Origin: an uncultured Clostridia bacterium
Lineage (GTDB): Bacteria > Bacillota > Clostridia > Christensenellales > Aristaeellaceae
Reading direction: 5' to 3'
Length of the DNA: 64,000 bases
Assembly (NCBI GenBank): GCA_934662505.1
Contig: CAKUKE010000001.1
Span: 124,001-188,000, forward strand
Both the position numbers and the translations under genes were made by a program. The notes below the pieces were generated by a model. It was not told where the DNA came from and did no database searches. It was given only the letters and a program-made list of their open reading frames with translations. Positions 42,708 through 51,506 of the stretch are shown piece by piece. Numbering within the stretch: the stretch's first letter is position 1; every line of letters begins with the position of its first letter.

Positions 42708-45332
42708 ATGCGTCGACGGGGGTTATGCGCGCTTTTGTGTCTGGTGCTTGCTTTGTCCTGCGCTTTGCCCGGAGGGGCGGAAACGTATCCCTTTGTGTTC
42801 ATCACGTCGGGCGAGATGGTGCTCAGGCAGTCCGCCGGGACGGACGGAGGGGTGGCAGCCACCGTGCCCCACGGCGAGGCGGTGCTGGTGACCGGCGAAA
42901 CGGGCGACTACTACGCCGTGTCCTATGAAGGAACATCGGGCTATGTGAAAAAGAGCGACTTCGGCATGGCGCCGCAGGAGACGGAGGAAGCCTATGTTCT
43001 GATCGGACAGGGGGACAGGGGGGCGAACGTGACCCGTCTGCAGACCCGTCTGAAAATTCTGGGCTTTTATACCGGTACGGTGGACGGGGTCTGCGGCGAG
43101 GGAACGGTGCAGGCCATCCGGGATTTTCAGGAGAAAAACGGCCTGAAGGCAGACGGCAAAGCGGGCACGGAGACCCAGCGTACACTCTACAGCAGCGAAG
43201 CGCTGGCGGCCGGCGTACCGGCGGGCGGAGAGCAGGCGGTGTACCCCTTTACCGCCACCACGCGCTCCAATGTGAACCTGCGCCGGGGAAAAGGCGTGGG
43301 CACCGCGTGGATCATGACCCTGCAAAAGGGCACTTCCGTGACCGTTCTGGCCATGGAGGGGGATTACCTGCAGGTCAATTATAAAAACAAAACCGGCTAT
43401 GTGATGACCCAGTATGTAAACGTGCCGGACGTGTATCTTTACGGCGACGCCCCCGCGCAGGAGGACGCGTATCCGGAGATGACGCAGGGCAGCGAGGGCG
43501 CCTGTGTGCGGGTGCTGCAGAGCGCGCTGAGCGAGTTGGGCTTTTATACCCGCACGGTAGACGGCGCCTACGGCAGCGGGACGGCGCTGGCCGTCCGGTC
43601 GTTTCAGAAAAAGAACGGTCTCACCCAGACGGGGACGGCGGACGCCGCCATGCAGCAGCTGCTTTTTGAAGGACGTCCCTATAACAGCCGGGGAAAGAAG
43701 ACGGATGTAAAGACCCTGCCGCTGAAGGAAGACGTGGACATGGAGTACGGCGACAGGGGCGATGCGGTGATGACCCTTCAGACGCTTCTGTCCGAGCTGG
43801 GGTATTATCACGGGATGTTTACGGACACCTTTGACCGGGCGACGGAGCAGGCGGTGAAAAACCTGCAGAAGGCGCAGGGACTGTATGTGGACGGCAAGGT
43901 GGGCAAAAAGACCCGTGCGGCGCTGCGGGAAATGACCGCTGCGGCAGGCACGGAGACCCCTATCCCTACCCAGACGCCGGTTCCCGACGCGCTGTCCACG
44001 CCGGAACCCGCATGGGAGACGGCTGCCGCCGCGACGGAAACGCCTCAGCCCGTCGGCACCCCGCTGACGGACGAAAATGTGATCGTCATCCATTCCGGCA
44101 CCCGGGGACAGGCAGTCAAGGCGCTGCAGCGCCGCCTGACGGAACTGGGGTACTATACCTGCGAAGCGGACGGCATTTATGACGGCGACGATATTCTGGC
44201 CGTGCGCACGTTCCAGCAGAAAAACGGGCTGAAGGTGGACGGCATCGCGGGCTATGACACGCAGGTGCGTCTGTACGCGGAGACGGCAGTGCGGGCGGAT
44301 GAAGCGGCGGCGACTGCCACGCCGGGACCGGATACGGAGACGCTGCTGAAAATCGGCGCGACAGGAGAGCAGGTGCGTCTGCTTCAGAACCGTCTGAAGG
44401 AGCTGGGCTATTTTGACGGTGAAGTGGACGGCATGTACGGTACCCGCACCGCCCGTGCCGTGGCGGCATTCCAGCAGCGCAGCGGTCTGAAGGACGACGG
44501 TATGGCGGGGAGCAGAACGCTGAACCTGATTTACGGCAGCAGTGCGCTGGCGGCGCCGACGGCGACGCCCACGCCGCGGGCAACGGCCGCGCCCAGTCCG
44601 AGCCCTGCCGCGTCTCTTTCGCTGGGCAGTCAGGGCGAGGAAGTGCGCGCCATGCAGAAGCGTCTGAACGAACTGGGCTACACCGTTTCGGCGGACGGGC
44701 TGTTCGGTATCGGCACCTATAACGCGGTGGCAGCGTTCCAGCGCCAGAACAGTCTGCGCAGCGACGGCGTTGCCGGCGTGCAGACCCTGAACCGGCTGTA
44801 TTCGGAGCAGGCAACGGGCGTAAGCGGTGCGACCGCAGCGCCCACGGAGACGGCCGGCACTGTGACCAGCGGCAGCGGTTCCTCCGCATTCAGGGCGCCC
44901 AGCGCCTCCGAGGTGCGCTACGCCAACTGGTATACCGAAATCCGCAGCCGGGCGCGGCAGATGCCCGATGTGACCATTTACGACCCGGATACGGGGCTGC
45001 ATTATTCGCTGCACATGTTCTCGCTGGGCAAGCACGCCGACAGCGAGCCGCCGACGGCGGAGGATGCGGCCATCATGAACCAGGTGTGCGGTGAAAACAA
45101 CTGGACGCCCAAGGCCGTGTGGGTCATTTTCAGCGACGGCAGGGTCTATCTGGCGTCTACCCACAGCCATGGCCATGAGGTGGATCACACCTCCGGCAAC
45201 GATCTGGTCGGTCACGTCTGCCTCCATTTCCCGCGGGTCATGAGCGAGGCGGAGGCGACCGGTCCCTATGCTGTCAGCCATCAGAAGGCCATCCTCCGGG
45301 AGTGGGAACGCATTACCAGTACGCTTGAATAA
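42708..45332 (+). CDS. Secreted multidomain peptidoglycan-binding protein with an LDT-like terminal domain
   Basis: The 874-residue exported protein has a signal peptide (1-24) and two SH3-like domains (about 27-86 and 180-240). Six peptidoglycan-binding domains of the PG_binding_1 type follow or intervene (about 97-165, 257-322, 345-408, 460-525, 547-612 and 637-700), each with the VxxLQxxLxxLGYY pattern. Pro/Thr/Ala linkers join them. The C-terminal domain (about 733-874) is different: it has HSLH-type histidines, STHSHGHEVDHTSG and GHVCLHF at 835-841. That last motif recalls the catalytic Cys/His environment of L,D-transpeptidases, though it does not match SHGCIRL exactly. Likely binds or remodels cell wall or spore cortex. 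GGAGG precedes the ATG. Confidence 0.85.
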   Translation: MRRRGLCALLCLVLALSCALPGGAETYPFVFITSGEMVLRQSAGTDGGVAATVPHGEAVLVTGETGDYYAVSYEGTSGYVKKSDFGMAPQETEEAYVLIGQGDRGANVTRLQTRLKILGFYTGTVDGVCGEGTVQAIRDFQEKNGLKADGKAGTETQRTLYSSEALAAGVPAGGEQAVYPFTATTRSNVNLRRGKGVGTAWIMTLQKGTSVTVLAMEGDYLQVNYKNKTGYVMTQYVNVPDVYLYGDAPAQEDAYPEMTQGSEGACVRVLQSALSELGFYTRTVDGAYGSGTALAVRSFQKKNGLTQTGTADAAMQQLLFEGRPYNSRGKKTDVKTLPLKEDVDMEYGDRGDAVMTLQTLLSELGYYHGMFTDTFDRATEQAVKNLQKAQGLYVDGKVGKKTRAALREMTAAAGTETPIPTQTPVPDALSTPEPAWETAAAATETPQPVGTPLTDENVIVIHSGTRGQAVKALQRRLTELGYYTCEADGIYDGDDILAVRTFQQKNGLKVDGIAGYDTQVRLYAETAVRADEAAATATPGPDTETLLKIGATGEQVRLLQNRLKELGYFDGEVDGMYGTRTARAVAAFQQRSGLKDDGMAGSRTLNLIYGSSALAAPTATPTPRATAAPSPSPAASLSLGSQGEEVRAMQKRLNELGYTVSADGLFGIGTYNAVAAFQRQNSLRSDGVAGVQTLNRLYSEQATGVSGATAAPTETAGTVTSGSGSSAFRAPSASEVRYANWYTEIRSRARQMPDVTIYDPDTGLHYSLHMFSLGKHADSEPPTAEDAAIMNQVCGENNWTPKAVWVIFSDGRVYLASTHSHGHEVDHTSGNDLVGHVCLHFPRVMSEAEATGPYAVSHQKAILREWERITSTLE

Positions 45333-45363
45333 AAAAGAAACGGCTCCGCAGGGAGCCGTTTCT
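45331..45363. terminator. Bidirectional terminator hairpin
   Basis: A perfect 12-bp stem (45336-45347 with 45352-45363) has a 4-nt loop. The A-run lies on the left, so its U-tract is best for minus-strand transcripts from the 45946 gene, and the plus-strand gene can also use it. Confidence 0.8.
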
Positions 45364-45427
45364 GATTTGACAGGCTTTCAGGCAGAAGGTATAATAAAAC
45401 GGTTTGTGGAATGCGCGGACGAACGGG

Positions 45428-45946
45428 TCATCCCAGCGAACGGAGCAGGTCTCTGAACTGCTTTTGCCACACCACCCGGTAGGCGGGATGGTAGGCCTGC
45501 CGGTAAGCGTCCGAATGGTGCAGCGGCGGGCACCCTTTGTCTTCATACTGGATGAGAAAAATGTCCGCTTCGCCGCCGTCATAGGGGAGCAGCCCCTCGT
45601 CGATGAGCACGGGGATCTCCCGTAGTGTTTTCTGAAAAAGGCGTTTGTCCCCCTTGACGGTCAGCGCCGCGCGGGCGAACAGATCGAAAACCTGTTCGGG
45701 AGACAGACCGCGCTGCACGCAGGCGGGCAGGCTCACCCGGCACAGCCCGTTGCCGATGGGCAGGTAGAGCGGATCGCCGTTTGGCTGGGCGGACGCCATT
45801 TCCTGTCGAAGAAAGTTCAGTGCTCTGGCGCTGTCGCGCAGCAGATGACCGGGGCCGAACTCCGCCTGATAGGCCAGCTTGACGCAGTCCTGCAGCTGCA
45901 TTTTGGGGTATCGGTCAAGGTGAGAAAGCAGAACATCCGAAAACAT
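45428..45946 (-). CDS. Uncharacterised 172-residue protein
   Basis: I do not recognise this family with confidence. The soluble protein has a helical N-terminus with MQLQDCVKLAYQAEFGPGHLL and continues with alpha-helical sequence including IGNGLCRVSLPACV and PLHHSDAYRQAYHPAYRVV. No membrane segment is visible. The conserved-looking FGPGHLL and HHSDAYRQAY clusters suggest an enzyme rather than a structural protein, but this is inference. I start at ATG 45946, with GGAGG 5 nt upstream. It is divergent from the Nudix-DUF1653 gene and ends at the shared terminator. Confidence 0.65.
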   Translation of the reverse strand: MFSDVLLSHLDRYPKMQLQDCVKLAYQAEFGPGHLLRDSARALNFLRQEMASAQPNGDPLYLPIGNGLCRVSLPACVQRGLSPEQVFDLFARAALTVKGDKRLFQKTLREIPVLIDEGLLPYDGGEADIFLIQYEDKGCPPLHHSDAYRQAYHPAYRVVWQKQFRDLLRSLG

Positions 45947-45968
45947 AAATACCTCCATGGAAGGCGGG

Positions 45969-46697
45969 ATGAAGATGGAAATCTGGGACGTGTATGACCG
46001 CGACCGTCATCTGACGGGACGGACGGTGGGGCGGGGGGAGCCTCTTGCCCCCGGGGACTATCATCTGGTGGTGGATGCGTATTTCCTCAACGAACGGGGG
46101 CAAATGCTCATCCAGCGGCGGGCGGCGTGCAAAAAGCTGCTGCCGGACATCTGGGCGGGCACGAGCGGCGCCGTCGTGCAGGGCGAGGACAGCCGCACGG
46201 GCGTGCGGCGCGAGGTCGAGGAGGAGCTGGGCTTTACGCCGGATTTTGAACATGGCAGGCTGCTGCTGGGCGTAACGGACGACCCCGGTCAGTTTCACCG
46301 GGACGTGTACCTGTTCCACCAGACGGTGCCCATTGAGCGCATGCGGCTGCATGCGGAAGAGGTGGCCGAGGTACGGTGGGTATATCCGGAGGAAATAGCG
46401 TCCAACCCGGATTATCGGGCGGGCTTTGGCCACCTGTGGGAGTGGCCGCGCATTGCGCCAGCCATTGCGGCGGAGAGCGCCCGCATCCGGGTGCCTGCCG
46501 GGGTCTACCGCCACTACAAGGGCGGGCTTTATCAGGTGACGGACGTGGCCGTTCATTCCGAAACGCTGGAGCCCATGGCGGTCTATCGCGCGCTGTATGG
46601 CACCCGGGAGCTGTGGGTGCGTCCGGCCGCCATGTGGAATGAGGAAGTGACGGTGGACGGACGAACCGTGCGCCGTTTCGCACCGGTGACAGTATAA
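45969..46697 (+). CDS. Nudix hydrolase fused to a C-terminal DUF1653 domain
   Basis: Residues 1 to about 165 form a Nudix hydrolase of the isopentenyl-diphosphate-isomerase-like subgroup, starting EIWDVYDRDRHLTGRTVGRG. Its Nudix box is GTSGAVVQGEDSRTGVRREV followed by EEELGF. Residues about 175-242 are a DUF1653 domain (GVYRHYKGGLYQVTDVAVHS, then WVRPAAMWNEEV), a small beta domain normally found as a short stand-alone protein. The fusion suggests that the DUF1653 part senses or positions the Nudix substrate. AAGGCGGG precedes the ATG at 45969; a second ATG 6 nt on is possible. It is divergent from the 172-residue gene. Confidence 0.85.
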   Translation: MKMEIWDVYDRDRHLTGRTVGRGEPLAPGDYHLVVDAYFLNERGQMLIQRRAACKKLLPDIWAGTSGAVVQGEDSRTGVRREVEEELGFTPDFEHGRLLLGVTDDPGQFHRDVYLFHQTVPIERMRLHAEEVAEVRWVYPEEIASNPDYRAGFGHLWEWPRIAPAIAAESARIRVPAGVYRHYKGGLYQVTDVAVHSETLEPMAVYRALYGTRELWVRPAAMWNEEVTVDGRTVRRFAPVTV

Positions 46698-46777
46698 CAC
46701 ACCCTGCCCGGGAAAGGCAAAGCATTTTTCGACCGGACGGCGGTGCAAAAAAAGCTCGGGTGGCTGTCTGACGACCC

Positions 46778-46806
46778 TTGACAGGGGCAGCGGGACGCTG
46801 TATAAT
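46778..46806 (+). promoter_or_regulatory. Consensus promoter of the thrS T-box transcript
   Basis: TTGACA (46778-46783), 17 nt, TATAAT (46801-46806). Confidence 0.85.
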
Positions 46807-46812
46807 GCACCT

Positions 46813-47048
46813 ATCGTCGGGGTGACGAAGGACATGTTTCCCGTATTCCCGTCTTCAGAGAGGCGTGCGGTTGGTGCAAGCGCGCAGACGGACGCGGGGG
46901 GTACCGCCTTCCGACCGGCGTCGTTTCGCGCCCGTTATCGCGCGGCCTGAAAGCGGCCTGCTTCGGCAGGCAATAAGGGTGGAACCGCGGGTGAAGAAGC
47001 TTTTTCACGCTCGTCCCTTCATGCAACCAGCATGGGACGGGCGTTTTT
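46813..47048 (+). ncRNA. T-box leader of thrS (threonine)
   Basis: The leader has CAGAGAGG in Stem I, GGTTGGTGCAAG in the apical loop, the T-box GGGTGGAACCGCGG (46977-46990) and a terminator (47009-47017 with 47034-47042) followed by TTTTT. The specifier is ACC (46903-46905), then G and the lower-stem CCTT that pairs with AAGG. TGGA in the T-box predicts discriminator U73, as in Gram-positive tRNA-Thr. Confidence 0.93.
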
Positions 47049-47091
47049 GTATCCTCAAAAACGAGCCTGCCCCAATTGACAGGAGGAAAAA

Positions 47092-48996
47092 ATGAAGATT
47101 ACTCTGAAAGACGGCGTTCGGGAATTTGAAAACGGCATGAACGCGCTGGATATCGCGGGTCAGCTGAGCCAGGAACTGAAAAAGCAGGCGCTGGCCGCCC
47201 GCATGGACGGCGAACTGGTGGAGCTGGTCAGACCCATCGACCATGACTGCACGCTGGAGATTCTGACCTTTGAGGATGATGAGGCCAAGCGGGTGCTGCG
47301 CCACACGGCCTCCCATGTGCTGGCGGAGGCGGTCAAGCACCTGAAGCCCGAGGCCAAGCTGGCCATCGGCCCCGCCATTGACAACGGTTTTTACTACGAT
47401 TTTGACGTGGACGAGCCCTTTACCCCCGAGTTTCTCACTGCGGTGGAAAAGGAAATGAAGAAGATTATCCAGAAAAACGACCGTCTGGAGCGGTTTGAAC
47501 TGCCCAGGGCGGAGGCGCTGCGTTTTATGGAGGAAAAGGGCGAGCCCTATAAGGTGGAGCTGATCAACGATCTGCCTGCGGACGCGGTCATTTCCTTCTA
47601 CCGTCAGGGAGACTTTACCGACCTGTGCGCCGGCCCCCACCTGCCCTCCACCGGCAAGATCAAGGCCTTCAAGCTGACCTCCATTGCCGGCGCTTACTGG
47701 CGGGGCAATGAAAAAAACAAAATGCTCCAGCGCATCTACGGCACCGCGTTTACCAAGAAGGAAGATCTGGACGCGTACCTGCAGCGCATTGAAGAGGCCA
47801 AGAAGCGGGATCACCGCAAGCTGGGCCGGGATCTGGATCTGTTTGACATCCGGGACGAAGGCCCCGGCTTCCCCTTCTTCTATCCCAAGGGCATGATCCT
47901 GCGGAACCTGCTGGAGGACTACTGGCGGCAGATTCACCGGGAAGCGGGCTATGAGGAAATCAGAACCCCCATCATGCTCAACCGCGCCCTGTGGGAGCGG
48001 TCCGGCCACTGGGATCATTACAAGGAAAACATGTACACCACCAAGATCGACGGGATGGACTTTGCCATCAAGCCCATGAACTGCCCCGGCGGCATTCTGG
48101 TGTATCAGCGCAAGCCGTGGAGCTACCGCGACCTGCCCATCCGTTCGGGCGAACTGGGTCTGGTGCACCGTCACGAGCTGTCCGGCGCCCTGCACGGCCT
48201 GATGCGTGTGCGCTGCTTTACGCAGGATGATGCCCACATTTTCATGACGCCCGACCAGATCCGCGATGAGATCAAGGGCGTTTACCGGCTGATCGACAGC
48301 GTGTACAAGACCTTCGGCTTCCCCTACAAGGTGGAACTGTCTACCCGTCCTGAAAATTCCATCGGTACGGATGAAATGTGGGAAATGGCGACGAACGGTC
48401 TGCAGGGCGCGCTGGACGATCTGGGCGTGGCGTACACCATCAACGAGGGCGACGGCGCGTTCTACGGGCCGAAGATCGACTTCCATCTGGAGGATTGTCT
48501 GGGACGTACCTGGCAGTGCGGTACCATTCAGCTGGATATGAACCTGCCTGAACGGTTCGATCTGACCTACACCGGTGCGGATGGCGAAAAGCACCGCCCC
48601 GTCATGATCCACCGGGTGGTGCTGGGCTCCATCGAGCGCTTCATCGGCATTCTGACCGAGCATTTCGCCGGGGCGTACCCGCTGTGGCTGGCGCCCGTGC
48701 AGGTGAAGGTGCTCACCATTACCGACCGCGCCGACGAGGCGGCCAAGGCCGTGCGCGAAAAGCTGGAAAAGCTGGGCATCCGTACCGAGCTGGATCTGCG
48801 CAACGAGAAGATCGGCTTTAAGGTGCGCGAGGCCGTCATGATGAAGATCCCCTACATGCTGGTGATGGGCGATAAGGAAGTGGAAGAAGGCACCGTCAAC
48901 GTGCGTACCCGCAAGGGCGAGGTGATCGGCACCATGAAGCTGGACGACGCTATCGCCATGTTCCAGGAAGAAATCGCGACCAAGGCGATCAAGTAA
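47092..48996 (+). CDS. thrS: Threonyl-tRNA synthetase
   Basis: ThrRS charges tRNA-Thr. The 634-residue product has a TGS domain (1-60), an editing domain with HTASHVLAEAV near residue 70 and the GFYYDFDV segment, a class II catalytic core with MNCPGGILVY and the RHELSGALHGLMRVR and FTQDDAHIF motifs, and a C-terminal anticodon-binding domain. ACAGGAGG precedes the ATG. It directly follows its T-box and ends at a modest hairpin. Confidence 0.97.
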   Translation: MKITLKDGVREFENGMNALDIAGQLSQELKKQALAARMDGELVELVRPIDHDCTLEILTFEDDEAKRVLRHTASHVLAEAVKHLKPEAKLAIGPAIDNGFYYDFDVDEPFTPEFLTAVEKEMKKIIQKNDRLERFELPRAEALRFMEEKGEPYKVELINDLPADAVISFYRQGDFTDLCAGPHLPSTGKIKAFKLTSIAGAYWRGNEKNKMLQRIYGTAFTKKEDLDAYLQRIEEAKKRDHRKLGRDLDLFDIRDEGPGFPFFYPKGMILRNLLEDYWRQIHREAGYEEIRTPIMLNRALWERSGHWDHYKENMYTTKIDGMDFAIKPMNCPGGILVYQRKPWSYRDLPIRSGELGLVHRHELSGALHGLMRVRCFTQDDAHIFMTPDQIRDEIKGVYRLIDSVYKTFGFPYKVELSTRPENSIGTDEMWEMATNGLQGALDDLGVAYTINEGDGAFYGPKIDFHLEDCLGRTWQCGTIQLDMNLPERFDLTYTGADGEKHRPVMIHRVVLGSIERFIGILTEHFAGAYPLWLAPVQVKVLTITDRADEAAKAVREKLEKLGIRTELDLRNEKIGFKVREAVMMKIPYMLVMGDKEVEEGTVNVRTRKGEVIGTMKLDDAIAMFQEEIATKAIK

Positions 48997-49011
48997 AAAA
49001 CAATGGAAGCG

Positions 49012-49045
49012 GAGGGGCGTTCTTTTTCACAAAGGAACGCCTCTT
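49012..49045 (+). terminator. Probable terminator after thrS
   Basis: An 11-bp stem with G-U pairs (49012-49022 with 49035-49045) is followed by a moderately T-rich stretch. Confidence 0.5.
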
Positions 49046-49189
49046 CGTTTCACAGAAAACGCCGGGAACGGGGACGCGCCGCTCATTTTTTGCCGCTGGG
49101 TTGCGTCGGGTGGAAAACGGGCAAGCTTTCAGGGAATGGCATTCATGGGGCAAACGCCCCGAACAACGGTGAACATGGAAAGGAAAGAT

Positions 49190-50077
49190 ATGAAAAAAAG
49201 ACTGTTGGCGGGATTGATGGCGCTGGTATTGCTGGCTGTCGGCGGCTGCGCCGCGGCGGAAGACGACAAAGAGGTGGTCGCCTCCTTCTATCCGGTCTAT
49301 GTGCTGCTGCAGAATGTGACGGCCGGGGTGGAGGGGGTCAGCGTGCGCTGCCTGACCGCGCCTTCTACAGGCTGTCTGCACGATTATCAGCTGCTGACGC
49401 AGGACATGCGGGCGCTGGAGACGGCGTGCGTCTTTGTCATCAACGGCGCGGGCATGGAAAGCTTTCTGCCGGTGGTGGCAGAAGGCTTCCCTGATCTTCC
49501 TGTGGTGGACAGCTCGGAAGGGATCGATCTTCTGGCCAACGAGCCGGGGGCGGAAACGCCTTATAACGCCCATATCTGGCTGGCGCCGGAGAACGCTGCG
49601 CGGATGGTGGAGAATATGGTGGCGGGGCTGTCCGAAGCCATGCCGGAGCACGCGGAGGCCTTTGCCGCAAACGGCGCGGCCTGCGTAGCGCGTCTGAAGG
49701 CGCTGGATGAAGAACTGCGTGCCGGGCTTGAAAACCTCAGCCGGCGGGACATCGTCACCTTTCATGAGGCGTTTTCCTATTTCGCAAAGGCGTACGGCCT
49801 GAACGTGGTGGCGGTGGTGGCGCTGGAGCCGGACGAGGGGATATCGCCCCGGATGCTGACGGAGCTGGTGGATAAGGTCGTTCAGGCAGGCAATCCGCCC
49901 CTGTTCACCGAGCCCCAGTATGAAAGCAACGCGGCGCTGGCTGTGCAGCAGGAAACGGGCGCGCCGGTATACGAACTGGATCCGCTGGTAACGGGGGACG
50001 GCGCCCCGGACGCTTACGAAGCGGGCATGCGGAAAAACCTGCAGGTTTTGCGGGAGGCGCTGGGGGCGGCGGACTGA
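49190..50077 (+). CDS. ZnuA/AdcA-like metal-binding lipoprotein
   Basis: The 295-residue lipoprotein binds Zn or Mn outside the cell for an ABC importer. The lipobox is AVGGC with Cys20. The three histidine ligands typical of the family are in place: His64 (GCLHDYQ), His128 (NAHIWLAP) and His192 (VTFHEAF), with an acidic ligand in TEPQYES. No histidine-rich loop like that of E. coli ZnuA is present. AAAGGA precedes the ATG. The permease and ATPase genes are not adjacent, so it is either an orphan or served by a distant transporter. Confidence 0.88.
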   Translation: MKKRLLAGLMALVLLAVGGCAAAEDDKEVVASFYPVYVLLQNVTAGVEGVSVRCLTAPSTGCLHDYQLLTQDMRALETACVFVINGAGMESFLPVVAEGFPDLPVVDSSEGIDLLANEPGAETPYNAHIWLAPENAARMVENMVAGLSEAMPEHAEAFAANGAACVARLKALDEELRAGLENLSRRDIVTFHEAFSYFAKAYGLNVVAVVALEPDEGISPRMLTELVDKVVQAGNPPLFTEPQYESNAALAVQQETGAPVYELDPLVTGDGAPDAYEAGMRKNLQVLREALGAAD

Positions 50078-50106
50078 CGGTTCGGCGCGGCGCCCGGTGT
50101 GTAAAA

Positions 50107-50136
50107 GATGTCCGGCCACTATGCCGGGCATCTTTT
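50107..50136 (+). terminator. Terminator after the ZnuA-like gene
   Basis: A 10-bp stem with one wobble (50107-50116 with 50123-50132) is followed by TTTT. Its T-run is part of the next gene's -35. Confidence 0.75.
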
Positions 50137-50161
50137 CAAAAACGGCAAAATACGCTATAAT
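50133..50161 (+). promoter_or_regulatory. Promoter of the AI-2E family transporter gene
   Basis: TTTTCA (50133-50138), 17 nt, TATAAT (50156-50161). Confidence 0.65.
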
Positions 50162-50195
50162 AGGCATAATGAACGGAACCGGGGAGGAAAAACGC

Positions 50196-51407
50196 GTGGA
50201 AAACGGACGAAAAAAAAGAAGAATGACCCCGCAGGATCGGCGAATCGTCCGCTATATGCTTTTGGCGGCGCTGCTGGTGCTGGCCATTCTGCGTTTTGAC
50301 CGGGTACTGGAGGCGCTGGGAATTCTGCGGCGCATTTCCCAGCCGCTGGTGGTCGGCGCGGTGATCGCCTACATGATGAACATCGTCGTCCGTCTGTTTG
50401 AAAGCATCTACTTTCCCCATTCGAAGAAAAGAGCCGTGGAGGTGTCCCGGCTGCCGGTGTGCGTCATTGGGGCGCTGCTGCTGATTCTGGGCATGTTAGT
50501 GCTGCTGGTGCGCATGATCATTCCCGGGCTGATCAGCGCGTTTGAACTGATCGGTCAGGAGCTTCCCCGTCTGCTGGAACAGCTGAAGATATGGATCACA
50601 GAAAACGAGGATGTGCCCCTGATCCAGCAGTTAGTGGGCAGCATGCAGCTGGATATGGACGCGCTGGGCACGTCGCTGCTGTCCTATGTGACGGGCGGGC
50701 TGCCCAACGTGCTGACCTCGACGGTGACGGTGGTCACGGTGGTGGGCGGCAGCGTGGTCAACTTTTTCATGTCCATCGTGTTTGCGCTGTTTCTGCTGCT
50801 GGGAAAAAACAGGCTGCGCAGTCAGGCGGACCGGCTGATGGATATTTACCTGCGCCCTGCCTGGCTGGTGCGGCTGCGGCACGGGCTGGCCGTGGCGCAT
50901 AAGGCGTTTTCCAGCTTTATTATCGGTCAGTGCGCCAGCGGGCTGGTGCTGGGTGTGCTGTGCGCGGTGGGAATGATGATCTTCCGCATGCCCTACGCCG
51001 TCATGGCTGGCGTCATCAGCGGTACGACGGCGCTCATTCCCATTATCGGCGGGTACGTGGGCGCCATTCTCAGCGCATTTCTGGTGTTTACCGTGGATCC
51101 TGTGCAGGCGCTGTGGTTCCTTGTGTTCATCGTGATTTTGCAGCAGGTGGAGGGAAATCTGGTTTACCCCCGTCTGGTGGGTTCTTCCATTGGTCTGCCC
51201 GGTATATGGGTGCTGGTTGCGGTCACGCTGGGCGGCGGGCTGGCGGGCATTCCGGGCATGCTGATCGGCGTTCCGCTGGCGGCCACGGCGTACGCGCTCA
51301 TTCAGGAACACGTGCGCAACCGGGCAAAAAAAATGAACGACGCTTCCACTTGCGATGAAAATGCAGAAGAAAATGAAGCAGAAAAAACCACAAATGGTGC
51401 CGTTTGA
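50196..51407 (+). CDS. AI-2E family transporter (TqsA/YdiK-like)
   Basis: This 403-residue protein has about eight membrane helices and the family's long central loop with the QELPRLLEQLKIWI amphipathic stretch. The C-terminal half has the conserved GTTALIPIIGGYVGAILSA and EGNLVYPRLVGSSIGLPGIWV segments. Family members export small molecules or ions; despite the name, an autoinducer-2 role is shown for few. I use a GTG start at 50196 with GGGGAGG 8 nt upstream; earlier frame sequence crosses the promoter. The C-terminus is acidic and disordered. Confidence 0.88.
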   Translation: MENGRKKRRMTPQDRRIVRYMLLAALLVLAILRFDRVLEALGILRRISQPLVVGAVIAYMMNIVVRLFESIYFPHSKKRAVEVSRLPVCVIGALLLILGMLVLLVRMIIPGLISAFELIGQELPRLLEQLKIWITENEDVPLIQQLVGSMQLDMDALGTSLLSYVTGGLPNVLTSTVTVVTVVGGSVVNFFMSIVFALFLLLGKNRLRSQADRLMDIYLRPAWLVRLRHGLAVAHKAFSSFIIGQCASGLVLGVLCAVGMMIFRMPYAVMAGVISGTTALIPIIGGYVGAILSAFLVFTVDPVQALWFLVFIVILQQVEGNLVYPRLVGSSIGLPGIWVLVAVTLGGGLAGIPGMLIGVPLAATAYALIQEHVRNRAKKMNDASTCDENAEENEAEKTTNGAV

Positions 51408-51436
51408 TCGAAAAAGTGATATGAAATCGCCACTTG

Positions 51437-51467
51437 AAAAAAGACGGGTTTATAACCCGTCTTTTTT
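51437..51467. terminator. Bidirectional terminator
   Basis: A perfect 10-bp core stem (51441-51450 with 51454-51463), flanked by AAAA and TTTTTT that extend it. It can serve the AI-2E gene and the convergent phosphatase gene. Confidence 0.85.
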
Positions 51468-51506
51468 AGTCAGTAAGAAAAAGCATGCGAAAAGCCGTCG
51501 GCCGGG

